Shown: positions 43,006-52,852 of the stretch, piece after piece
How the letters are laid out: each line of letters starts with the position of its first letter
How positions within the stretch are numbered: position 1 is the stretch's first letter
NCBI GenBank assembly: GCA_963575745.1
Contig: CAUYUJ010021660.1
Span: 473,636 to 537,635, forward strand
DNA: 64,000 nt
DNA from: Prorocentrum cordatum
Taxonomy: Eukaryota > Sar > Dinophyceae > Prorocentrales > Prorocentraceae
Direction of reading: 5' to 3'
The notes under the pieces: generated by a model
Seen by the model: the letters and a program-made list of their open reading frames with translations, nothing else
What the model was told of the DNA's origin: nothing
Database searches by the model: none
Translations under genes and position numbers: made by a program

Positions 43006-43790
43006 GTAGTTAGTGATTTTGTTGGGCTGACAGCCCTGGCGTTTTGGCTCGGACTGCTCGCGAGCGCTGAAACCCATTGGAAATCCAACGGAACAGCCTG
43101 CTCAGGCTGCCTGGGGAACCGCCCAAGGGGGTACCGTCCAAACTGCCGTCCAAGTGCCGTCCAACCCATGCGTGTTCCCTGTGTTTTTACCGGGTTTGCC
43201 CCCCCCCCTGCCGTCCAAGGGGGCACCGTCCAAACTACCGTCCAAAGTGCATCCAAGTGCGTCCAAACTCTCCCCGGCCAGGTGCGGCCTCCGCTTTTCA
43301 GGATTTCAGGGGGGTCGGAACAAAATTCAGGATCCTTGGGCGCGTTTTTGAGGGGGGGCACTGCGAGTTAACATCAGGAGGAAGGGGAAGCGCTCGCAGC
43401 AAGAGGAGCAAGTCGCCACTTTTACGCAGCAGGCCGCCCGAGCGCCTCGGCACATCTGGCCACGTGGGACATATGTCGGCCAATGGGGGGTCCGAGCGAA
43501 AAGCTGCCAGGGAGGCAGCTTGTGAGTTAGGGGGTAGGGGAAAACACGTTTCTCTGAAAGCTCGGACCCCCGAAGTTTCACATGTGCTGAGGGAGGGCGC
43601 TCGTAATTTTCGCTGTCTGCCACCACTCGGCGGACGTGGGGCGCCTGCCACCTGATAAATTGAGACAGGGATGGGGCCAGGGTGCACGTAGTGACAGGGA
43701 GTAGCGCTGCGACGCCGAGCTAGACACGCAGCGCAAGAGCGGATGGGCCCGCGGCAGCGGCTGATCAAACAATCAACGCAGCAAAGCTGG
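43006..43790 (+). other. Intergenic stretch with CGTCCAA repeats
   Basis: Between 43,125 and 43,275 the sequence repeats CCGTCCAAG/CCGTCCAAA with variable spacing. The rest, to the start of the transposase-like frame, is less GC-biased unique sequence without a supported gene. A TATATA string occurs at about 43,831, just inside the next frame; dinoflagellate promoters usually lack TATA boxes, so no promoter is claimed. Confidence 0.4.
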
Positions 43791-43794
43791 GAGG

Positions 43795-45183
43795 GTGAAA
43801 CATGTCATTGAGTTGCACGTGTCGCCATATATAGATGGTAGTGCTGTGCAATATTGCTGCATAGGCTTACCAAGAGCACGCATGTCCATCAAAATGCATG
43901 GGGCTATGGGTGGGGAGCATTGCTTGTTTCTGCAAAGCTGCGCTTGCTCTTTCTCCGCCATGGTTCCGCATCTTTGGCGCAAGGCCCCCGCCATTAGGTT
44001 TTGGCGGCCCGCTGTGGGCCGGCCCCGAGCGATGAGGAGGAGGCGACATACTTCGACTTATGTTCCAGTGGACGATGGCGAGAGAAAGCGAAGCGCAGGT
44101 GCGTCTCTTTTCGAGCATTTGATGGGCGTGTATGCTCTTGGAAAGCCTATGTCTGCAAAGGATCTTGCGATTGTATTTCACTTCTGTTCGGAGGCAGGAG
44201 TCGGTGGCGCTCACTGGAGCAAGTGGGGTCTCCAGCCAGGTCTCCCGACAGGTCGATACAAGTCCCACCTCGACTCTCTACTCCCAGATCCTGGCCCAAT
44301 GTACGAAGCAACAATACCGATGGCGATCAGGGGGAGGGCTCACGAGAAAAAAGGAATAAAAGTGTGCCAAAAGGTTTACGAAACATTGGCAGATGAGGTG
44401 TCTGAGAGAGAGGATGTTCAAGATATGCTAGTGAATGGCACGTCGGACCCGAAATCAGTGATGTTGACCCGTATGTACCAAGAGCACGAGCATGTATCAT
44501 CATGTTTGGCAGAGACTGGTAAGTGGCCTCTGCCCATTGCTCTGTACGCCGACAGCGCGCGGTACACGCCGATTCACGCAGGCCGCACGGACTCGATCCT
44601 CAATCTTAGTGTAGTGAACCTGTTGACGAACAAACGGCACTATTTGGATTTTTCTAGGAGTCTCGATAAATGCAATTGCGGTTGCGGAGGGCATTGCATG
44701 ACGCATGCTTTGTTGAGTATTGTCGCGTGGCAACTGAAAGCACTCGTGGCCGGTCGGGTCCCTGGGGTCCGCCATGACGGGTCTGATTGGAAGGAGGGCC
44801 AAGAGTTGCGTGCGAACGAAGATCTTGGTTTCAGAGGTGTGCTTCTTTATATAAAGGGCGACTGGGGTGAGTTCGCACATACTTTCGGAATGGCTCAGTG
44901 GGGGAGTTGCTATAACCCATGCCCTTGTTGCGATGCCCCGCTCGATTCTTTGAACGTGATATTCCCAGGATTCTTGGACGAAAGTGGTTTGCCTTTTTGC
45001 GATCGGCCAGTCGAGGCATATGAGAGGGCAGTGAGCGCGTGCGAGATAACGGTATCCGTGCGCACGCCAGAAGAGAGAGATGCATTGCTCCGATGCTTAG
45101 AATTCAAAGAGGGATCTGAAAAAACATCCAGGTGGGCTCATTGTGACATCCACCCTCCCTGGGCTCCCAATCGAAGTTGGTGA
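43795..45183 (+). CDS. Transposase-like protein, N-terminal part
   Basis: An open frame; the first in-frame ATG is at 43,882. It encodes a non-repetitive protein with a candidate catalytic Asp in LYADSARYTP (44,541-44,570), a Cys cluster CNCGCGGHC, a second Asp in YIKGDWGEFAHTFGM (about 44,850-44,895) and a CPCCDAP motif. This architecture recalls dinoflagellate proteins I know as multicopy and the CACTA/Plavaka-like transposases with RNase-H folds; this is recognition of pattern, not a search. The frame ends soon after SEKTSR, while a matching continuation runs in the next frame from about 45,143, so there is a one-base frameshift or an intron I could not define. A defective copy is possible. 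Its position inside the TIR-bounded block supports the call. Confidence 0.55.
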   Translation: MKHVIELHVSPYIDGSAVQYCCIGLPRARMSIKMHGAMGGEHCLFLQSCACSFSAMVPHLWRKAPAIRFWRPAVGRPRAMRRRRHTSTYVPVDDGERKRSAGASLFEHLMGVYALGKPMSAKDLAIVFHFCSEAGVGGAHWSKWGLQPGLPTGRYKSHLDSLLPDPGPMYEATIPMAIRGRAHEKKGIKVCQKVYETLADEVSEREDVQDMLVNGTSDPKSVMLTRMYQEHEHVSSCLAETGKWPLPIALYADSARYTPIHAGRTDSILNLSVVNLLTNKRHYLDFSRSLDKCNCGCGGHCMTHALLSIVAWQLKALVAGRVPGVRHDGSDWKEGQELRANEDLGFRGVLLYIKGDWGEFAHTFGMAQWGSCYNPCPCCDAPLDSLNVIFPGFLDESGLPFCDRPVEAYERAVSACEITVSVRTPEERDALLRCLEFKEGSEKTSRWAHCDIHPPWAPNRSW

Positions 45184-45930
45184 TCAATTACATCCGTCCC
45201 AGGACTTGCCAGACATTCGGGACGCCTGGGACCGACCACTCCCTTTTGATGCGATTTTCTGGCGAGCCCACAAAGACAGGAAGGGGAGATGCACGGATTG
45301 GCTAAGCTCGAGGTGTCCTATTTTTTGTCGGGAGCTTCTCTCGTGGCCTGGTCTGAGGCTCGCTCTTGATACCCTTCACACGATGCACCTGGGGGTTGCT
45401 CACAGACTTGTAAGTGCAATAATTTGGAGGCTCATTGAAGCGGACCCCTGGGGCGCGGGAACACTGAGGCAAAGGTTCAGGCGTTTGGAATCCGACCTCT
45501 TCAATTATTACGAGAGGAAGGGCGTGGAGCATGATCGCAGGATTGGTCGTTTGACACCTAATATGTTTGGGGCTGGGAAAAAGATGAAGAGGAGGAGGGG
45601 GGTGCCGCATCCTGGATGTGCGATTGCTTTGAAGGGGGCCGAAACCACAATGCTATTGAGTTTCGCGGTAGATGCCCTCGAGACGCACAGTGATATTATC
45701 AAATATTCTGATCATCTTGGGACCTCTGCTAGATCCCTTCAGCAGTGGTTTTACCTGGCAAAGTGCGAAACTGCTCGAGTACCCCATGACGTGTATGCAG
45801 AGCTGTTGTCAGCAGCCGATCGAGTGGTGTCTTACGCAGATCTGGCGCGAGTGAGGCTCACACCTAAGTTCCACCTCTTCTGCCACCTCACTCTAAGGAC
45901 CCAGGGACATCCTAAAGGAATGGGGGGTAC
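45143..45930 (+). CDS. Transposase-like protein, C-terminal part
   Basis: Continues the preceding protein in the +1 frame: GLPIEVGDQLHPSQDLPDI, then RPLPFDAIFWRAHKDRKG. The diagnostic segment is LDTLHTMHLGVAHRL at about 45,364-45,408; its D-x-x-H-x-x-H-L-G pattern is reminiscent of the D-x-M-H motif in CACTA-type transposases. KFHLFCHLTLR (about 45,868-45,900) follows and the frame then degenerates near GGGGGGTACC. The fold and catalytic roles are inference. Codon use and lack of repeats mark it as genuine coding DNA. Confidence 0.55.
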
Positions 45931-46604
<674 letters not shown>

Positions 46605-46841
46605 CAGTTTGGGCCGCCCCATTTCTACTCGACATTCGTGGACGAGAGCCTCAATTGTTTGGTCCGAAACTTGGCCCAAAGAGCTCACAGGAGGACACTT
46701 TCGATATCGATCCACCGCAATATCAAGACCATCGGTGCTCTGGGTCGATCTCGTGTGATTTATGGCAAACCGTTCGAGTTCGACGGTGTCAAGCGCTCCT
46801 ACGACAGGTGTTGGCAATGGGGTCCCCCAGTGGATCTATGA
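46605..46841 (+). CDS. Last exon of the transposase-like protein
   Basis: After TTGGACAG the frame encodes WQFGPPHFYSTFVDESLNC and then LVRNLAQRAHRRTLSISIH, ending at TGA 46,839-46,841. The F-Y-S-T-F-x-D-E-S-L-N motif is one I associate with C-termini of this multicopy dinoflagellate family and could supply the third acidic catalytic residue. The final 80 bases overlap the start of the methyltransferase-like frame in another phase. Confidence 0.5.
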   Translation, partial: QFGPPHFYSTFVDESLNCLVRNLAQRAHRRTLSISIHRNIKTIGALGRSRVIYGKPFEFDGVKRSYDRCWQWGPPVDL

Positions 46842-47091
46842 CCGAGCGCGGGCCATCTTCCCCGACTATAAGAATGACTGGAAGTTGAGCTCCAGCAACG
46901 GCGGCGCCCTTTTGGCGGCCGCCAAGGCCGAGGTGGCATCGTGGATTGCAGCGCCAAGCTCTCGAGCGCCCTCTCGGACGCTCGACTGCTTCGAGGTGTG
47001 TTGCGGCAAGGCTGGCATCACCCGCGCCCTCCTGGATTTGAACATGCAGTCTCGCGGTTTCGATCGGTTCGGGGGTGAAACTAATTGTTGA
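46762..47091 (+). CDS. SAM-methyltransferase-like protein, exon 1
   Basis: ATG at 46,762 begins MANRSSSTVSSAPTTGVG, then a helical region (QWIYDRARAIFPDYKNDW). The motif CFEVCCGKAGITRALLD at about 46,986-47,035 matches the SAM-binding motif I pattern (hydrophobic-E-x-C-C-G-x-A-G-x-T) of DNA-methyltransferase-like Rossmann domains. The frame stops at 47,091, most likely beyond a donor near 47,065 (GGGGTGAAAC). Together with the exons downstream it forms a protein of a multicopy dinoflagellate family. It may be a methyltransferase, but no activity is established from sequence alone. Confidence 0.55.
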   Translation: MANRSSSTVSSAPTTGVGNGVPQWIYDRARAIFPDYKNDWKLSSSNGGALLAAAKAEVASWIAAPSSRAPSRTLDCFEVCCGKAGITRALLDLNMQSRGFDRFGGETNC

Positions 47092-47560
47092 CAAGGGGCT
47101 CTACCTTGCCAATCTAGGGGGTGCTTCGAATGCGATCGGCCCCGCGCGTGGCCCACTTGGCTCATCTTGAGAGGGGGGTGACCTGGCGTTCGAGGGCCTG
47201 CCCGGTTTGGCCCACCTGGGCCACTCTATGAGCGGAACTGCGGGAGTGTTAGCAAACCCCATCGCCCCTCCTCCTAATCCTCCACGGCACTCCCTCCTCC
47301 TCCTCCTCCTCCTCCTCCCCCTCCTCCTCCTCCTCCTCCGCTTCATCCTCTACGGCTTCCTACTCGTCGTCGTCGTCGTCCTCCTCCTCCTCCTCCCTCT
47401 CCTCCTCCCTTACGATTGCCAATGCTCCTCCTCCTCCTCCTCCTCCTCCTCCTCCTCCTCCCCCCCTCCCACCGCCGCAATTTCCCCCCCCCCCCCCGCG
47501 TTTGTGTGCGCGGCCCCCCCTGCCGCGTAAAATAAAGCCCCTCCCCAGGCTCACATCTCA
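47092..47560 (+). other. Probable intron with (CTC)n tract
   Basis: Unique sequence to 47,280, then CTC/CGT repeats (47,290-47,465), a C run, and a final GTAAAATAAAGCCCCTCC, with a plausible acceptor CCTCCCCAG at about 47,550. Confidence 0.45.
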
Positions 47561-47813
47561 CGTATCTGAAGACCTGTGCCGCTTCCCTGGGATCCTAGCG
47601 GCTGCTTTCGGGGCGTTGCAAGCGAGGAAGGGCGGCACGGCCGTCTTCGAGCCGCAGTGCTCCACTTGGGGCAACATGGCCGCCCATCACACCAAGCGCC
47701 GCCGCGTGGGCAACTTGCACGGCGACTCCTCGAGAGTGGACGTTATGGAGGCGAATTTCTGTGCTGAGGTGGTGTCGCTGCCTCAGCATATCTGGTGGGA
47801 GGAGGTCCAATGA
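47552..47813 (+). CDS. SAM-methyltransferase-like protein, exon 2
   Basis: Encodes VSEDLCRFPGILAAAFGALQ, the core GGTAVFEPQCSTWGNMAAHH (about 47,633-47,692) and GNLHGDSSRVDVMEANFCAE. The Cys/Ser/Thr-Trp segment sits where the P-x-C-S-x-W type loop lies in this family, after motif I. The last residues before the stop at 47,811-47,813 (WWEEVQ) lie beyond several GT candidates and are probably intronic. The next exon supplies the rest of the Rossmann-like domain. Confidence 0.55.
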
Positions 47814-48070
47814 GGAGCGGCGGGAGAGGGGGGCGGGTTGGGGGGGGGACGAAGGACAGAGTACAGGAGGAGTGAGGAGGAGGCGAAGGACAGTGCATAG
47901 TGAGGAGGAGAGTACAGCCCGCCGCTCAGATCCCAGCGGGCCCTTGAGCTGTCGCGTAGCCCAGCCCATGCCCAACGTCCAACGCTTCTACCTCGCCTCC
48001 CTCCCGCCTCCTCCACCACCTCTCCCGCCCCCCGCCCCCGCTCTCCTCTTACGGATGCGAGCGCGGCCCG
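47814..48070 (+). other. Probable intron, purine-rich then pyrimidine-rich
   Basis: Purine-rich GGAGGAG-type DNA (47,812-47,925) is followed by CCTCC-rich DNA (47,985-48,050). The two halves are broadly complementary and could pair in the pre-mRNA. Confidence 0.45.
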
Positions 48071-48071
48071 A

Positions 48072-48167
48072 GGTCTTGGCTGCTCGAGCTTGCTGACAGC
48101 CGCAGGACCAAGATCCTCTTGGAGAATCCCGTGGGCAGCATGCTGTTTCTCGTTCCCTGCATGCAGG
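48072..48167 (+). CDS. SAM-methyltransferase-like protein, exon 3
   Basis: Encodes SWLLELADSRRTKILLENP and VGSMLFLVPCMQ, ending at the CATGCAG edge (48,167). The hydrophobic beta-strand plus L-E-N-P signature resembles motif IV-like (E-x-P) positions of methyltransferases, and the frame continues sensibly into the next exon (EALMRTLAFAF). Exon limits are inferred from acceptor/donor-like motifs and loss of coding character on either side. Confidence 0.5.
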
Positions 48168-48829
48168 ACCGCGGGCGGGGGTCGGGGCGGCGTCAGCCAT
48201 GGTCGCGCCAGCGGCCGCCGCGCGAGAACGAGCTATCGATTGGTCGAGCGATCGGGCGAGCCATGCGAAGATGGGCCCTTGTCCTCCCCCTCCGTCCCTC
48301 CCCCTCCCTGCGCTTCCGTCTCCTCCCCTCCCCCTCCCCCCCCCCCCCCCCCCCCTCCCATCCTACTCCTCGCCCTGTCCTTTCTCTTCCTATTCCTCAT
48401 CCTTGGTCATCCTTCCTGCTCCTCATCGTGTGTAACATATGCTACTGCTCATCCCCATCGGCCCTTCCTCCCAATCCCTCCCCCCCCTCGCCCTCCCCCC
48501 GCGCGCGGCCGTCGTTGCGAATTTAGCGTTCAGGACCCCTGACATCCCCCCCACCATTCCCCTCCTGCGCCTTTCGCCACCCACGGAACCCTGATCCCCC
48601 CCCTCCTCCCACCCCCCCTCCTCCTCCTCCTCCTCCTTATCCTCCTCCTCCTCCGCCTCCCTCCTCCACCTCCTCCGCCTCCTCCTCCTCCTCCTCCTCC
48701 TCCTCCTCCCCCCTCCTCCTCCTCCTTCTCCTCCTCCTCCTCCTCCCCCATCCTCCTCCTCCTCCTCCTCGTCCTCCTCCTCCTCCTCCTCCTCTTCCTC
48801 CTCCTCCTCCTCTTCCTCCTCCTCGCCAG
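48168..48829 (+). other. Probable intron with (TCC)n tract
   Basis: A GC-rich 5' part, then pyrimidine-rich DNA culminating in an almost pure TCC tract from 48,600 to 48,825, ending CCTCGCCAG. Confidence 0.5.
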
Positions 48830-49174
48830 GAGGCTCTGATGCGGACCCTCGCCTTTGCCTTCACCACCTACCTGGGTTACTTCGGCAGCGACGCGCTGAA
48901 GCCCGTCACGCTGTGGACCACCCACGCCCGTGAGCCCGCGCTTTTTTTTTTGCAAGTTGGGAAGAATGAGGCAATATCTAGTATGACTGCCAGGGGACAT
49001 GTCTCGGCGCTGTATTTCATGCAGGATAGGTCGAAGGGCCGCTCCACAGAGGGCTGGGGCTCTAAGCCATGGGCCACGGGCAACAAAAAGGCCAGTGCCA
49101 TGAGGCGCTCAGAGGAGTACCCGTCAGAGTTCTGCGAGGCTGTGGCAACGCTCGTAATCAACGACCTGGCCTAG
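48830..49174 (+). CDS. SAM-methyltransferase-like protein, last exon(s)
   Basis: After CCTCGCCAG the frame reads EALMRTLAFAFTTYLGYFG and DALKPVTLWTTHA. It stays open through a possible unspliced insert around 48,930-49,022 (a GTGAGC followed by a run of T). The end is SEEYPSEFCEAVATLVIND and TAG at 49,172-49,174. The E-Y-P-x-x-F/L-C ending is one I associate with this dinoflagellate family. Whether 48,930-49,022 is an intron is unresolved, because no acceptor restores the phase. Confidence 0.5.
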   Translation, partial: EALMRTLAFAFTTYLGYFGSDALKPVTLWTTHAREPALFFLQVGKNEAISSMTARGHVSALYFMQDRSKGRSTEGWGSKPWATGNKKASAMRRSEEYPSEFCEAVATLVINDLA

Positions 49175-50074
49175 GTTTGCAGGCAACACAGAAATCATAT
49201 ACGAGTTTTGTGTCCCTGGTGCCGTTCCAAACCTTGAACTGGTTCAAACACGTTTCCGTGTCGCAGGCCCCGCGCAGACCTGGGCCGGTCAGTTTCAAGC
49301 CGCGGCCGCATTGCCGCCCCGAGCGTTTCGCTTCGCTGGCTTCTCCCCCGCCTCAGCTCATCATCGGCTGCTCGTGCCCCGCGCTCTCAGGGGGTCTTCG
49401 AATCGCACCCCCCCTCGGGCACCCCTGGTATCGCTCTCTCTTCGAAGCCCCCGTCATGACGGATAGAAGCGGTAGCGCGGAGTAAGGCGAGCAGGGGGGA
49501 GGGCGGGAGCACCGCGGCACGGGTGAGAGAAGGGGGCAGTGGGGGAGAGGCAGAGGGGGGCGCATAACATCACAGCTGCAATAGTTTGGCCAAGAGCGCC
49601 TCCCCCATCCTTACTCCGCTAGCTATGCAATTCGCGACCTGGTCGAATTCGAACCGCGGCGGGCCCGCTGCGCGAAGTTCTGACGTGCTCCCCGCCATCT
49701 CCTTGCTATCTTTCTCCCTCCTGTTACTTCCATTCCTGTTCGGTCTTTCCCCCTCCCTCCATCTGCCCCCTCCCCCAATGACCCGCCCCCGCTGGGGAAT
49801 GCCAGGAGAGGAAGGGGGGTCCACGCTCTACCCTCGCCTCTTCGCTGGCGGGCTGGCCTCGGGCCCCGCGCCCGCCGCCCTCGGATCTGCTCGCCGTGGA
49901 AGGGTCGAGCTCGCGAGGGAATGGGAAGAAGGGCAACGGGGGTAGGGTGGGAAAGAGGTGGAGTACGAGGGTGGAAACGAGAGGGAGGAGGAGGGGTAAA
50001 GGAGGAGGCGGAGGACGAGGAGAAAGCACATATGAGGGGTATATAGAGATTTTTAAATAAAAAAATAGGGAGGA

Positions 50075-50163
<89 letters not shown>

Positions 50164-50290
50164 GAGAGAGAGAGAGAGAGAGAGAAAGGATGCGGCCTGA
50201 TTCGCAACCTAGTACCGTCGGCATGGGCGTCAGCCGCAGAAAAATGCGGGCTGGCGAAAGCAGGGGCCCCTGCTCCCTCTACCTCCCTCC
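49175..50290 (+). other. Non-coding stretch with (GA)n/(GACA)n
   Basis: A unique 3' flank to about 49,560, then GC-rich sequence. A pyrimidine tract with a weak candidate acceptor (ATGCCAG, about 49,805) and a (GA)n(GACA)n(GA)n block at 50,078-50,186 follow. No supported gene; a short exon near 49,800 or 50,220 cannot be excluded. Confidence 0.4.
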
Positions 50291-50296
50291 CTCCTC

Positions 50297-50535
50297 GACG
50301 GCGGTCGTCGGTCGTCGTCGTCGGTCGTCGGTCGTCGTCCGTCGGCCGTCGTCGTCGCCCGTCGTCGACGTCCGTTGCCGTCGTCGTCGTCGACCGTCGC
50401 CCGTCGTCGTCGTCGGTCGTGGCCGGTCGTCGTCGGTCGTCTTCAGCCGTCGTGGGTCGTCGTCGTCGTCGGACGTCGGTCGCCAGTCGTCGTCGGTGTC
50501 CGTCGTCGTCCGTCGTCGTCGTCGTCGTCGGCTCG
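50297..50535. repeat. Degenerate (GTC)n microsatellite
   Basis: GTCGTCGGTCGTC-type repeats with many GCC, GTT and CCC interruptions. It is comparable to the (GTC)n tract near the left end of the element. Confidence 0.7.
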
Positions 50536-50699
50536 ATCAAACTCGGGCTCAGACTGGAGCTACGTGAGCTCAGACCGCTGGGCCCAGACTGGAGGAGGGG
50601 GATGGGCGACCGAGGCTCGGACTCTCCAGATCGTCGCGAGGCAGGGCGGAGGAAGAATACGAGAGGCAGGAGGACGCGAGGACGAGGCCGATGAGGGAC

Positions 50700-51060
50700 A
50701 TACAGGGAGGAGGAGGAGGAGGAGGAGGAGGAGGAGGAGGAGGAGGAGGAGGGGGAGGAGGAGGAGGAGGAGGAGGAGGAGGAGGAGGAGGAGGAGGAGG
50801 AAGAGGAGGGACACGAAGATCAAAGGGGCCTGCACTGGCCACGTCGTGGGCCCCCGACACAGGGGGAAACCCGTCCGAGGGCATGCGTATGGCCCTCCTC
50901 CAGTCCTCCACATTCCCTCCTCCAGTCTTCCCTCCTTCCTTCTCCAGTCCTCCACCATCCCTCTTCTCTAGTCTCCCAGTTCTCCCTTCCGCCGTTCCTC
51001 CACCTTCCCCTCCTTCCTCCTCCATCCTCCCCTCTAGCGTGCTCGGTTGTTGCAATAATG
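50700..51060 (+). other. (GGA)n tract followed by CCTCC-rich tract: probable intron
   Basis: A nearly pure GGA run (50,706-50,805) and, 80 bases later, repeated CTCCAGTCCTCC DNA (50,890-51,035). The purine-then-pyrimidine order matches the other introns upstream of coding segments in this element. Confidence 0.45.
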
Positions 51061-51263
51061 GTGTTGCGTTGGAATTCCACGGTCTCCTACATATGCTTGC
51101 CGATGGTCTTGCATCCTTTCGTGCCCGTGGTTTTGCATCCTTGCTGGCATCCTTGCACGCGCGCTCCGCGGCCATCATCACTGGCCCGAGCAGTGTTGTT
51201 TCTTAGGGCTTCCGCCCTCGAGTCGCGCCTCGGTCAGCCAGTCGGCTGCCCCTCGAGCCCGCG

Positions 51264-52046
51264 ATGCCCGTCCTGAATTCCCCTCGGTGCATGCAGGGGA
51301 ACGCGTGGGACGAGAGCCCCCAGGGCCGCGACCATGTCAAGATGCACGTGCTCCCGCCGTCAGCGGGCACGTGGCTCGTCGTCGACTTGGCCAAGGACTC
51401 CGCCATTATGCCCAGTGGTTTCGCCGACGCCGCCGCGGGCGCGATGTGCGTCATGGCGCCCAGCATCAGGGCGGAGCTCCAGGCGCGGCTCAGCATGTTC
51501 AAGCAGAAGGAGATCGTGATCCACAAGTGCAGCGCGGAGCAGCCGCGCGGACGGGAGCTCGCCGACGACGACGGCGTGTACTACTTGACGTGGCTCGTCG
51601 CCGATACTCGTGAGGCGGCGGCGGCAGCAGTGGATTGGGTGAAGATCGAGCCGCGCCTGAAGTGGAACTACCAACCGCCTACGGACCATACTGGTAGCCA
51701 CGTCATGCAGGTGCTTGTGTTCATCGAGCCGACGGCGACGTGGAGCGAAGTATTCGTTCCAGACTTCGCTGCGTTCACTAACGCGGCAGCGTCTTCGACA
51801 GTGCAGGACTTGAAGCTCGTCATCCTTTCGGCATTCGAGCCTATTTGTGTGAACGGAGTCGCGTGGAAGTTCGGCGTCGACGATCTGGTGATCACGAACT
51901 GCCAGGGCAGCCACCCCGACGGGGACCAGCTGGGAGACAAGCACCACCTCATCAACGGGAAGTGGTACTACGTGACAGCGAACCGCTTGCTGGAGCAGCT
52001 CGAGGTGCAGGACCAGATCGAGGCGGCGGCCGACGACGTGCAATGA
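51264..52046 (+). CDS. Unrecognised 260-residue protein near the right end
   Basis: ATG at 51,264 to TGA at 52,044-52,046. A possible acceptor CATGCAG at 51,295 means the first 11 residues may instead be intronic. The protein is mixed alpha/beta in appearance (GTWLVVDLAKDSAIMPSGF, HVMQVLVFIEPTATW, VQDLKLVILSAFEPICVNG, VAWKFGVDDLVITN) with no repeats, signal peptide or membrane segment. Codon third positions are strongly G/C and the coding character is convincing. No family is recognised. Its place just inside the right terminal repeat makes it either cargo or an accessory factor; that is inference. Confidence 0.7.
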   Translation: MPVLNSPRCMQGNAWDESPQGRDHVKMHVLPPSAGTWLVVDLAKDSAIMPSGFADAAAGAMCVMAPSIRAELQARLSMFKQKEIVIHKCSAEQPRGRELADDDGVYYLTWLVADTREAAAAAVDWVKIEPRLKWNYQPPTDHTGSHVMQVLVFIEPTATWSEVFVPDFAAFTNAAASSTVQDLKLVILSAFEPICVNGVAWKFGVDDLVITNCQGSHPDGDQLGDKHHLINGKWYYVTANRLLEQLEVQDQIEAAADDVQ

Positions 52047-52493
52047 GAAGCTCATGTATCTAATATTTCGTCCGCGAGGCCATTTTTTACGGGCAGCCTG
52101 ATTTCGCTGGAGCCTGGGCTCCATGCGCCAGTTAACTATGCGCTGATATATCTGCGCACCCGACGGCTGTTCGAACGACCCCGCGCCTGCGGTGCCTGCA
52201 GCGAGCTCAAGACATAAACATAACAAATAGTTAAATGTATATTCGAATACGCCTGCGGCGTCTCGCCGACGCCCCCTGCCCTTTGGAAATATATTGGGCC
52301 GTCTTGGAGCCCTTGGACTCCCTTGGGCCGTCTTGGACTCCCTTGGGCCGTCTTGGACTCCCTTGGGCCGTCTTGGAGGCCGCGTTGAATAATCTTGTTT
52401 TTAAATCCTGCCGTCCTTGCCTCAACTCCTCCTCTGTCGCTCTCCCTCTCCTCCCCCCTCGCTCTCGCCTGCTGCGCCTCGCCGACCACGGCG
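52047..52493. other. 3' flank with three 20-bp satellite-core units
   Basis: AT-richer DNA to about 52,290, then consecutive copies of TTGGGCCGTCTTGGACTCCC (about 52,294-52,385). This is the core motif of the satellite outside the element, here almost unmutated. No gene is seen. Confidence 0.6.
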
Positions 52494-52788
52494 ACCGACC
52501 ACCGACGACCGACGAAGACGACGACGACCACCGAGACGACGACGACGACGACGACGACGAGGATCGACGATCACATGCGCGACAACGCAATAACGACGTA
52601 CGACGGCGACGACGACAACAGCGAAAACGACGACGAGGACCGACACGACGACGACGACGACAACCGAGGAGCGGGCGAGACGACGGCGACTGCGACGGAC
52701 GGACGGTGGACGAGAGAGGATGAGTTTTTTGTGAGGAAGGCTCAAGAGATATAAAAATATTAACTTATTAACATAATGAAACGATCAC
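52494..52788. repeat. (GAC)n microsatellite and AT-rich right subterminal zone
   Basis: GACGACGAC repeats with interruptions to 52,690, then a short AT-rich segment (52,745-52,785). The latter is much lower in GC than the rest of the window and directly abuts the subterminal palindromes. Confidence 0.7.
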
Positions 52789-52817
52789 CGATCTTAGAGT
52801 GTAAGATCGGCGATCTT

Positions 52818-52850
52818 CGATCTTAGCCTAAGATCGCAGAGGCCTCTGGG
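52818..52850 (-). repeat. Right terminal inverted repeat of the 19-kb element
   Basis: The inverse of this stretch reads CCCAGAGGCCTCTG followed by the CGATCTTA / TAAGATCG hairpin, as at the left end. A second palindrome with the same 8-base arms and loop GAGTG sits just inside at 52,789-52,809. The AG direct repeat follows at 52,851-52,852, and the interrupted satellite resumes with GCCGAAGAAGCTCCG. Confidence 0.88.
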
Positions 52851-52852
52851 AG

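Noticed and set aside
43825-43835. TATATA as a promoter for the transposase-like gene
   Set aside because: It lies inside the open frame, and dinoflagellate promoters generally lack TATA boxes; there is no other support.
49623-50540. A 305-codon minus-strand frame within the element
   Set aside because: It translates GTC and GA microsatellites in reverse; no coding character outside the repeats.
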